Below are positions 17,801-25,007 of a stretch of DNA of 28,596 bases, one piece after another (position 1 is the stretch's first letter; every line of letters begins with the position of its first letter). A model generated the notes under the pieces. It saw nothing but the letters and a program-made list of their open reading frames with translations, was not told where the DNA came from and ran no database searches. Position numbers and translations under genes: made by a program. The DNA is from Perkinsus olseni. Taxonomy: Eukaryota; Perkinsozoa; Perkinsida. Where the stretch lies: positions 1 through 28,596 of the forward strand of contig JABANN010000444.1 of assembly GCA_013115125.1 (NCBI GenBank), given 5' to 3'.

Positions 17801-19970
17801 GATTCGCCAAACTCGTCACTACCAGAGCTCTCATGAATCTTGCACGCTTCGACCTAAGATACCTTCTAGCTCCTCCAAAGTCCTCCGAATATCTTCCTTC
17901 TCTCGCTTCAATCGTTCGACCTCTCTCGTGGCCGCCTCACGATCACACCTAGCGGTTTCCTAATCGGAAGGTCCCCGGTTCGATCCCGGCACCCGGCATT
18001 TTTACTATTACCTGCAATAATATAATATCCTGCTTCAACTCTTCTATCTTCGTCTTATCCGCATTCGATGAATCTTCTTTAACGACACCCTTGGCTGGAG
18101 ACTCCGACGGTGACTGAGTTGGCAAAAGTAATGAGTATCTTAGGTCGAAGCTGGCGTTACACAGATACTGATATATCAGGTTTATATATAACACGGCCGT
18201 ATCTTAGGTTGACTCGTGATTCACTCACAATCTCTTTAAAAAATATCTTAGGTTGAAGCTGGGGTATCGCAAATCAACTCACCAAAAAGGGCGTATCTTT
18301 CAATACAGTACTGATACACCAGGTGAATATATAATGCGTATCTTAGGTCGACCCATGGCACACACGAAAAATCTCACCGTATCTTTCTTCCTCTTCACCT
18401 CCCTCTCCAATTGCCTCACTCGATCGTCCAACTCATTCGCCTTCTTCTGGAAGACCACTTTCTCTTCGCGCGCCCTAACAAAATAAAAACGAATCTTTCA
18501 AGCTCGACCTTCTTCGAGGAGGTCAAAGGTGCTAAAGATACGCATGATAATGATAGTTCCCAACAACCGTCACGCGCCACGAAATTACTTATCGGCCTCC
18601 CTCGCCGCCTGTGCTGCCTTTTTTTCTGCCGCCTGTGCAGCTTCAACCGCTTCGGCAACCTGAGAGTATCCTAAGTCGAAGCTTGCAAGATACAAAACAG
18701 GTCACCTTTCGCTGCTCTTCCGCCAGTTCCGCCTTCAATTTTTCCACCTCTCCCCCATCGGAAGCTACGGGCTTGATCGGAGTGGTCATCCTCCTCGACT
18801 GGGCGGGCGCGGGTGCCTTTCGAACAAATCGAAATTCGCAAGATCGCGGCGGCAGAAAATACAGCTAAAATATCCTGAACTCTATGGGAATGAAATTCGG
18901 AAAATATTTCGGATTTTCCGGAAAAAAAACAAAGAATTTTCAACTTTCCTTGCGCTACAGTCCATATAGAATCTTCCCCGTCTGTAACGTCCCCGCTTCA
19001 ACCTAAGATACGCAATTCTTATCACCTCTCCTCCCTTCGCCATCAGCTTCGCCTCGTATTCTCTCTTTTTCGCCTCCAATGCCGACATCGCTGACTTAGC
19101 ATCCGAAGGGGTTACACCATCTGAAAATCGACCTATTCCATCATTGACCAGCTTCAACCTAAGATACCCCCTTCTCGTGGCGGCGCATCCGCGGCATTTT
19201 CCTTCGGCCCTTCTCCCTTCTCTTCTTCCACAACCACCACTGCCTTCGCCTTAGCCTGAATCGATCAGAAACACGCACTGCGAAGGATTCCAAAAGATAC
19301 GTCTCAATCCGAACTGCAGCGATCGATGCCGGGAAAAAACGGAAAACATTGAAAACCAGTTGAGAATATTTTATCAATATTTTTCGGTCTGATTAATTTA
19401 AATAAGCATATCAATTATTTATCAAAGCGAAACCAGTGAGAAGAAGCCGCAGTAGCATGGAGTATCTTTCAACCTCATATCAACCACGCATGAACACATT
19501 ACGAGAATCTTGTCATCCTCGACCCTCCCACACGTAACTTCAGGCTACTCTCTCAACGTGAGGGTTCCATCTCCGAATTCGTGCCTCAGTAAATACTCCA
19601 ATAATCGATCATCCGATCGATTCAGTGCCAGAAATCAAAAAGACCCTCGTTACAAAACCACGCGGGATTCGAACCAGAGACCTTCCGATTACCTTAGCTT
19701 TCGCCTTCGCTTTCCCCTTTGCCCTCGCCTTGCCCTTCGCCTTCGCCTTCGGTTTCTCATCCCCTCCCCCCACCTCTCCCTCTGCAGGCTTATCCGGTCT
19801 CTTCTCCGGCGGAGGACCAGCCGTAGGAGTGGGACATAACGGCGTCGCATTCACCACGAAACTACTCGGCAGACCAACCGACGCTCCTCCTGATCACAAA
19901 ACCCGCACAGGTTCAATCCCGAGCCGCAGCACAATCCACCAAAATCCCTTCTTGACGATTCATCTTCCAT
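14813..19970 (-). CDS. Coiled-coil protein fused to a THUMP-type tRNA (guanine-N2) methyltransferase, 19 exons
   Basis: Hand-built model of 3144 nt (1047 residues). The start ATG at 19970 has an in-frame TGA directly before it. Exons: 19940..19970, 19693..19889, 19168..19255, 19026..19132, 18706..18816, 18589..18659, 18378..18474, 18012..18113, 17863..17959, 17727..17827, 17399..17530, 17247..17347, 17140..17197, 16983..17091, 16718..16789, 16572..16670, 16270..16516, 15123..16182, 14813..15076. All 18 introns are GT-AG and phase fits throughout. Residues about 1-110 are Lys/Ala- and Glu-rich, about 110-400 coiled coil (EVEKLKAELAEEQRK, DDRVRQLEREVKRKK), about 440-600 Ser/Gly-rich. The last 420 match the THUMPD2/THUMPD3/Trm14 type: AVWEIREKLGAKN, SAM-binding DPFCGTGAT (about 857), GIGID, catalytic-type SDLPFG (about 923). 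Predicted to methylate guanosine in tRNA. Two separate genes remain possible. Confidence 0.8.
15077..15122 (-). mobile_element. Family-2 palindromic intron
   Basis: 46-nt GTAGGTG...TTTTCAG intron centred on the palindrome at 15094..15115. Removal joins DSGVM to VLLTKESL in phase 0, exactly the order expected in the methyltransferase fold. Confidence 0.75.
15756..15778 (-). mobile_element. Palindrome retained in a coding exon
   Basis: Family-2 core inside the methyltransferase exon, read in frame as ENDHVIDF directly before FKVETQRKGKR. Removing a 29-nt GT-AG interval here would break the frame, so it is kept as coding. Confidence 0.55.
16135..16156 (-). mobile_element. Palindrome at the junction of the two halves
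   Basis: Family-2 core read in frame as EIDRVIDLVQ in the chosen model. Alternatively it is the centre of a 46-nt GT-AG intron (GTTTGG...TTCAG). Either way the frame runs into the methyltransferase. Confidence 0.5.
16183..16269 (-). mobile_element. Intron with an inverted family-1 unit
   Basis: 87-nt GTAGGAAG...TTGAG intron containing CTGTTTTGTATCTTGC...GGATAT, i.e. a family-1 unit in the opposite orientation to the transcript. Confidence 0.5.
16671..16717 (-). mobile_element. Family-2b intron
   Basis: 47-nt GTAAAAAGCGCGCGCCC...GCTAGCAG intron, phase 1, same body as 11336..11385. Confidence 0.65.
17092..17139 (-). mobile_element. tRNA-T-arm-like intron, antisense
   Basis: 48-nt GTAAAATGC...TTTTTAG intron with TGGAATCGAACCCGGGAC. 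In-frame join TTLLQ to AQVSEAYR. Confidence 0.7.
17198..17246 (-). mobile_element. Family-2 palindromic intron
   Basis: 49-nt GTGAGGG...CTTTCAG intron with the arms AAATCGATC and GATCGATTT, phase 2. Confidence 0.7.
17348..17398 (-). mobile_element. tRNA-T-arm-like intron, antisense
   Basis: 51-nt GTAGTGGGTT...CTTTTAG intron with GGGATCGAACCGGGGACC. Its two ends (AGTGGGT and ACCCACT) pair, giving it terminal inverted repeats as well. Confidence 0.75.
17531..17726 (-). other. 196-nt intron rich in AAAATTTTCC inverted repeats
   Basis: GTGAGAGG...TTTGTAG intron filled with GGAAAATTT/AAATTTTCC palindromic stretches. The same composition recurs in introns at 10205-10314, 16790-16982, 18817-19025 and 20642-21102, so it is probably a further, A/T-rich intron repeat. 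Confidence 0.5.
17828..17862 (-). mobile_element. Family-1 intron, exactly 35 nt
   Basis: GTATCTTAGGTCGAAGCGTG then CAAGATTCATGAGAG. The element is the entire intron, phase 1, joining LEELE to ALVVTSLANH. Confidence 0.8.
17960..18011 (-). mobile_element. tRNA-T-arm-like intron, antisense
   Basis: 52-nt GTAATAG...CGATTAG intron with CCGGGATCGAACCGGGGACC, phase 0 between DIILLQ and ETARCDRE. Confidence 0.75.
18114..18377 (-). other. 264-nt intron with stacked family-1 units
   Basis: Contains several family-1 units in series (about 18134-18166, 18199-18228, 18243-18300, 18340-18355), all with the GCTTC/GACTC-AACCTAAGATAC end. It appears to have grown by repeated insertion. Confidence 0.6.
18475..18588 (-). 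mobile_element. Intron carrying a GTGGCGCG element and a family-1 unit
   Basis: 114-nt GTAATTTCGTGGCGCGTGAC...TTGTTAG intron. The GTGGCGCGTGACGG motif recurs in kinase introns at 21028-21070, 21283-21302 and 22249-22268. A GTATCTT...AAAGATTC pair follows it. Confidence 0.6.
18660..18705 (-). mobile_element. Family-1 intron in inverted orientation
   Basis: 46-nt GTGACCTGTTTTGTATCTTG...GGATACTCTCAG. The 35-nt unit is reversed relative to the transcript; flanking bases supply the splice sites. In-frame join EEQRK to VAEAVEAA. Confidence 0.75.
19133..19167 (-). mobile_element. Family-1 intron, exactly 35 nt, decayed 3' arm
   Basis: GTATCTTAGGTTGAAGCTGG then TCAATGATGGAATAG. Length and both ends are kept although the 3' arm no longer pairs. 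Phase 1 join EG-GRFSDG. Confidence 0.75.
19256..19692 (-). other. 437-nt intron with nested elements
   Basis: Starts with a sense T-arm-like element (GGTCTCTGGTTCGAATCCCG), followed by a family-2 palindrome (19603-19622) and a family-1-like pair (about 19461-19520). A short open stretch (EYLLRHEFGDGTLTLRE) inside could be an unrecognised exon. Confidence 0.5.
19890..19939 (-). mobile_element. tRNA-T-arm-like intron, antisense
   Basis: 50-nt GTGGATTGTG...GTGATCAG intron with CGGGATTGAACCTGTGCGGG, phase 1, directly after the 31-nt first exon. Confidence 0.7.
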
Positions 19971-20279
19971 TCAATGCAAATCCAATTCCCTATACCCGAA
20001 ACGACATCAAAATATCGCCGAAAAATATCCACGTCCTTCGACCACCTCGTAGACGTTTAACTCATCCTCGAGACCAGCCTATCGATCGCCACCAGTGATC
20101 TTCAAGTGAGTCGTTAAATTACGTTAATTTCGTTTCGAAATTAGTTTCGTTAGTCTTTTTCAATTTCGCTTGTTACGTTAATGAAGACACTCGAAAATAT
20201 TCATTAACATTTCCTTTCCGCGCTCGCCAAATTCGATACTGATGCCGTACTTCACAAGTAAGGAAGAATTTCATGAAAA

Positions 20280-23200
20280 TTAAAAAATTTTCAATAAAAA
20301 TTGAATAAAAATTTTCTGTAATTTTTTTCTCCCATCGCCCTCTGTATTACCCTCTCCCATAACAGATAGATTCTGCTGCTTCATCTCAGCGGGTATAACA
20401 ACTTCGAAAGTCGCCCCCGTATCTTTTTTTCCGTGCCATGCCAGAGTCAACCCCATCTTATCACACATATTTTGAACCATGTTCAACCCCAGTCCAATGC
20501 CATAATAGGTTTCTGGTTGGGCTCGGTAAAATGGATGATTCAATTTCTCCTTTTCGTCCGAGGTGAATCCACAGCCAGTATCAACCACGATGAATCTTAC
20601 ACCACCATCACCCTCGGCTTCCGCGGAAAGGGTTACACTACCTAAAGATATGAAAGAAAGATACGCAAAGATTCGCCGAGAAATTTCATGTTTTTTCGAT
20701 TTTCTACGAAAAAAACAAGTAATAGAATAACGTACGAAATATCTATAAAAAATGACAGATATACTTCTATTCTTCATTTTCGACGCTTCTTTCCGCAAAA
20801 TTTCCGAAATTTCCCGGAAATCAGCCATTCACCACCATCATCATCGGCTTCCTAGGAAAGGGCTACACTACCCAAGACCGAAAAACTACGAGAAAATGCA
20901 AAAATTTTCCGAAAAAAAATTCTGATGAAAAATGATATACCAAGAAATCGGGAAAATAGAATCCATTAGAGCTCCGCAAGTCCCCGCTGAACCCATCCAA
21001 AAGTGACAGACAAATCTAGAAGTGTCAACCGTCACGCGCCACGAAATTCACCGTCGCGCGCCACTAAATTATTTGATATTCGAACCCGGCAAAGGTGGTT
21101 ACCTTTGGCCGTGAACTTGAGAGCGTTGTCCGCAAGCTGATGAACGATTCTCCGGAGGCGATGGGGATCTTGCTTGACCTGCAAAAATATCTTTGCGCAC
21201 AGCGAAGATTTCCTCATCAATACGACTCAACCTCACATTTCTCCAAAAAATTCCCGAAAAAAAAATCGAAAGAAAATCTTCACCGCGCCACGAAATTATT
21301 ACCAATGGCAGCCCTCCCTCCTTAGGGACTTTATTAATAAATTCGACCGTATCTTTCTTCATGGGCTGACCTCGCTTGTCGTTCGCGCGGAGGAGCTCTT
21401 CATGACAACTCTGGACGATCGGACCGAGGTCGACCCCTCCCGAGGGCGCATGATAGGCTAGCAGAGGTTCCGCAGCCATACACCCATCTCGTATCAACGA
21501 CATAACCTAAGTATCTTAGGTCGAAGCATGCAAGATACAAAACAGCTCAACATCCTTACCTCCACCACCCTCAATCCGCACCTATAAATCATTCCCAGCT
21601 GCTTTTGCATCGGTTTTTTAACCTCAGTTTTTATAAGCACATCAGCCAGTCCCGTAATACCCAAATGCGGAATCACCAGCATGTGCGCCAACTGCCCGAG
21701 ACCTCGTTTTTGAACCAACCATCGGTCGCCAGGATCGCTCAGCCCAGCCCAATATCCGAAGCCCTCCACCCCCTTCTCAAACTCCCCTTCAATGCAGTTA
21801 TCTTCCTTAGGGAACCAGATCTCGAAGACGCTCCCTCTGCCCACCTCCGAGCTCCGCACAAATATCTTTCCGCCGCAAATCTTCTCGATGCTTTCCTTGG
21901 CCGAGCTCAACCCAAGGCCCCAAGATTCCCCATCATTATTACATGTAAATTTATTATGGTATCCTGGCTTCAACCTCACCCATGGTTCAAAGATACGCGC
22001 CCACTCGACCTCGGGAATGCCCACTCCCGAGTCGTGTACGGAGAGAACGACATGCTCGGGCTCCTCCCGAGAGGTGCAAATGACGTGTCCTTTCTCGGTG
22101 AACTTGAGGGCGTTGTGAACCTAAAGGTCGCAGGTTCGATCCCGGGCGACGACAAATAGGTTTTATATAGAAGCCATCAATATTAATTCCATATGAAGAT
22201 CACTATCAACCCTGAGTTTCACAAGTGGCAAAGATACGCTGGACGAACTTCGCGCGCCACGAAATTATCATCATAAGCGTCATCAACCTCAAGATTCCTG
22301 TCATATGTCAACCTAAAGATTCCTGCCACCTTCAAGCCAGTAAGATTCCCATCATCACCACAGCATAGACAGCCTTAGCGACATGTCGTTCGGAGGCCTT
22401 CACCATCGGCCCCTCCTCTCCCCATCCCGTTTGGTTCTCCAAAGCAACCTCATCTGACTTGGTCGGCATATTCTGACCATCCAAACCGAACCTGGGAAAA
22501 AAATGACGCGAAAAACGCCTCTGCCAGGATTCGAATCTGCGGCAGCAAATCAGAACAGTCAGAAAATCACCAAATTTCGAAAACTACAACGCACTACCAG
22601 CGGAAACCATCCCAAGGTGATGGGTAACCAAAAGGTCGCTGGATCGAATCCCCCCAGGGGTATTATTACTTCATTAATTCCACCACTTCCTCTACGATGG
22701 CCCCCAAGCTGACGTCCTCCTTTGTCACCTTCATCCAACCTCTCGCCAATTTATCGCTCACCACATTCTCCTCGACCATCCCACAAAAACGGGCTCCAGC
22801 TCTGAAATATCTTACAGGTTGAGCATGGAAGATACGAACAAGGTCGTATATACCACCAGAGGAAGTCTTAGTACTACACTCATCATCACGGCAGAAGCTT
22901 TCCCGAATTGAAGGGGGTCCCCACAAGATTGAAGTCAACGGGAGAGCGAAGAACCACATAGAGCGGACCTCGGAGGGTATCTTTGCGAATCTTTCAATCA
23001 CCATGGGAACAAACAAGTCGACCTCGGAGCGTATCTTTGCGAATCTTTTAATCACCATGGGAACGAACAAGTCGACCTCTGAGCGAATCTTTGCGAATCT
23101 TTTAATCACCATGGGAACAAACAGGTCGACCTCCGACGAAATCAACCGATAAGGAGAAATCTTCCTTCGGTCCACTTGAGCGAACTTGACACCGATTCAG

Positions 23201-23772
23201 CGCAGAAATTGAAAAACCATCAATCCAGATTCACGCTGCCACCTAATTTAAATTTGTGAGTAAATATCATTCAACCCGCCATCTCGTTTCTTTCCAATTT
23301 TCTCAGATGGCTCGCCGTCCCCGCGTGTTCTGGTGGCCTCGGTCGCCGCTGTGCTTGGGACGGCGACGTCATTCGCCCGTCTTCAGCGTCCAACGCTCGT
23401 CTAGGCAGCGGATGCTCGTGCAGCATTCGAAGCATTTACAACTTGTATTTGCAGTGGATGAAAACTTGTCCAAGAAAAATTAATTTTCCGTCTCCTTTAA
23501 GAACGACCGAAAAAAATATCTTATCGGGAAATTGTGGAGATTTGGTCAGAGGTCAACTTGTTTGTACCCATGATGATTGAAAGGTTCGCAAAGATACGGT
23601 CCAAGATGAAATCACCAAAGATACTTGCCAGGATCAACCTAAGATACTACCTGTTAATCAGGGTTAATCTCTTCTTTTTGACTTCGTCTTTGACCATCAT
23701 CTTCATCGCTTCCGTGAGACCGACGATCCCGTTGAAGGGCGACTTCATATCGTGGGTTACATGCCCTTGCTC
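20280..23772 (-). CDS. Histidine kinase with two HisKA-HATPase modules in tandem (5' end missing)
   Basis: Exons 23651..23772, 22670..22801, 22359..22491, 21560..22120, 21303..21506, 21103..21178, 20280..20641: 1590 nt, 529 residues, all in phase. Module 1: H-box VTHDMKSPFNGIVGL (His codon 23752-23754), linker to DVSLGAIVEEVVELMK, N-box VVHNALKFTEKG, G1 DSGVGI, F-box IFEPW, G2 GLGLS. Module 2: H-box-like LAHMLVIPHLGITGLADVL, which keeps His and Pro but not the usual acidic and basic residues after His. It is followed by VDLGPIVQSCHEEL, N-box QLADNALKFTAKG, G1 VDTGCGF, F-box-like HPFYRA and G2 GIGLGLNM. Module 1 should autophosphorylate; module 2 could be a sensor or pseudo-transfer domain with an intact ATP site. 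No receiver domain is seen between or after them. The last residues (after EVVIPAEMKQQ) are low-complexity and the stop is uncertain. Upstream exons near 24.2-24.45 kb are likely but unresolved. Confidence 0.8.
20642..21102 (-). other. 461-nt kinase intron with two GTGGCGCG copies
   Basis: Splits the N-box (FTAKG) from VTLSAEAEGDGG in phase 1. Contains a sense T-arm-like core at its 5' end (GCCGGGTTCGAATATC), two GTGGCGCGYGACGGT copies side by side (21028-21070), and A/T-rich inverted repeats. Confidence 0.5.
21507..21559 (-). mobile_element. Family-1 intron in inverted orientation
   Basis: 53-nt GTAAGG...GATACTTAG intron containing a reversed 35-nt unit with perfect GTATCTT/AAGATAC arms. 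Phase 0 join RVVE to VMSLIRDG within the second HisKA. Confidence 0.75.
22121..22358 (-). other. 238-nt kinase intron with about five stacked elements
   Basis: From 5' to 3': two or three GGAATCTT-type family-1 units, a GTGGCGCG copy, a GTATCTTTG unit, and an antisense T-arm (GGGATCGAACCTGCGACC) whose end supplies the acceptor TTTAG. Splits YAV from VHNALKF in phase 0. Confidence 0.6.
22492..22669 (-). other. 178-nt kinase intron with two T-arm-like elements
   Basis: Antisense copy (GGATTCGATCCAGCGACC) at the 5' end and a sense copy (GCAGATTCGAATCCTGGC) near the 3' end. Phase 2 join VELMK-FGLDGQN. Confidence 0.55.
22977..23138. repeat. Tandem array, 3 x 54 bp
   Basis: Unit begins GTATCTTTGCGAATCTTT and ends GTCGACCTCGGAGC; period exactly 54 (starts 22977, 23031, 23085). 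54 is a multiple of three, so the minus strand reads as an 18-residue repeat (EVDLFVPMVIKRFAKIRS), which I treat as incidental because it lies in an intron. Confidence 0.8.
23545..23597. repeat. Inverted single copy of the 54-bp unit
   Basis: Reverse complement of the 22977..23138 unit, diverged by several bases, about 400 bp away in the same intron; the two could pair in the transcript. Confidence 0.7.
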
Positions 23773-23836
23773 CTGAAGAAAAAGAGAGAATCTTTAGGTT
23801 GACCTTGCAAGTTATGAGGAGGTTGGAATTGAAAGC

Positions 23837-24216
23837 GTATCTTAGGTTGACTCATGCGAGATACGAGTATGCTTGCTGAATCAAGCGTATCTTAGGTTGA
23901 CTCATGNNNNNNNNNNNNNNNNNNNNNNNNNNNNNNNNNNNNNNNNNNNNNNNNNNNNNNNNNNNNNNNNNNNNNNNNNNNNNNNNNNNNNNNNNNNNNN
24001 NNNNNTTGACTCATGCGAGATACGAGTATGCTTGCTGAATCAAGCGTATCTTAGGTTGACTCATGCGAGATACGAGTATGCTTGCTGAATCAAGCGTATC
24101 TTAGGTTGACTCATGCGAGATACGAGTACGCTTGAGCAATCAAGCGTATCTTAGGTTGACTCATGCGAGATACGAGTATGCTTGCTGAATCAAGCGTATC
24201 TTAGGATGACTCATGC
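23837..24216. repeat. Tandem array of a 50-bp family-1 unit
   Basis: Unit GTATCTTAGGTTGACTCATG, then CGAGATAC, then an 18-20 bp spacer GAGTATGCTTGCTGAATCAAGC (shown in part). Starts at 23837, 23887, 24046, 24096, 24146 and 24196. The copies across the gap are out of register (159 bp is not a multiple of 50), so the gap length is not reliable and the array is probably longer. Confidence 0.85.
23907..24005. other. Assembly gap of 99 N
   Basis: Run of N inside the 50-bp array; the array is the evident reason assembly failed here. Confidence 0.99.
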
Positions 24217-25007
24217 TTGCCACGGACGAATCAAATGCAGACGACCGACTGACTCTCTCGCTGACTCTTGACGGCTACGAGTGTTTTTCAGCCGAACGGC
24301 CGAGGGTATCTTAAGTTGACTTATGCAAGATACAAATTGGGTCAAGCCTAGAACCTTCTCCCAACTACCTCCTGCGAGAAAAATTCATCGCTCTTGCCTC
24401 TTTCAGGATGATCCGAGTATCCCTCATCAGCCGACATGAAAAACGCATCTCAACTGCTCAGCCTCTCTCGTATCTTTCATGCTCGACCCCAAGATATGCT
24501 CCCAAGGTTTCGCACCAAATCGATCGCCTGGGCGTGCGCTAAATACCTGCACAATAAATCTCGCTCGCCCTAAAACCTATACCCAACAAAGTGAAACTTT
24601 CCGCGCCTTACGGAGATGCTTGGCCCACCGGTGACTACCAAAGTACCTCTTCCGAAGTGTCATTCTTGTTCTTAACGCGTGAAAGACAGTCCGGCGAGCG
24701 TTGGAACGTCTTCGGCAGTTTCCCGGACCAGTTTTGAAGAATCTTCTACCTCGTTTTCTTAGGGGAGCGACTGATTGAGAGGACAACACCCTCGAGTTTT
24801 ACCGTCTAGAATCCGATTTATCATCTTTGTCAGGTCGCCCGATTAAGGTTGATAAATCGTTCGCTTCCAGTCCGTCTCAGCTGCAATGTAACCATTGTCA
24901 CTCAATAAAACCAACTACCATTCTTCACTTGACCTCAGCGTGTCTTCTTACCACCGGAAACTGCAATCTGCTTGCCTTCTTCTTCTTCAGTCTACCCACG
25001 CGCTTCA
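24217..25007. other. Mostly intergenic; probable 5' exons of the kinase on the minus strand
   Basis: 24217-24470 contains family-1 units at about 24306-24340 and 24470-24500 with short open minus-strand stretches between them (VKSQRESQS, EARAMNFSRR) that would suit the lead-in to an H-box, but no junction can be proved. A family-2b copy lies at about 24515-24545. 24550-24900 shows nothing. GTAACCATTG...TTCTTCAG (about 24888-24991) could be a 5' UTR intron of the next gene. Confidence 0.35.

Larger units (their letters stand above)
22802..23650 (-). other. 849-nt kinase intron holding repeat arrays
   Basis: Separates the two HisKA helices (LTLIN / AGARFCGMVEEN), phase 2. It contains a 3 x 54-bp tandem array (22977..23138), an inverted single copy (23545..23597) and a family-1 unit at each end. 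Confidence 0.65.

Noticed and set aside
22977-23138. A protein with 18-residue repeats on the minus strand
   Set aside because: The stretch lies inside an intron required by the kinase frame; the open frame follows from a 54-bp unit without stops.
23837-24216. CRISPR array (regular 50-bp repeats)
   Set aside because: Spacers are identical, the unit is a known intron-type element of this window, and the genome is eukaryotic.
24577-24789. Arg-rich 70-codon minus-strand open frame
   Set aside because: No recognisable motif, no intron structure like its neighbours, and it ends near the spacer before the secreted genes.
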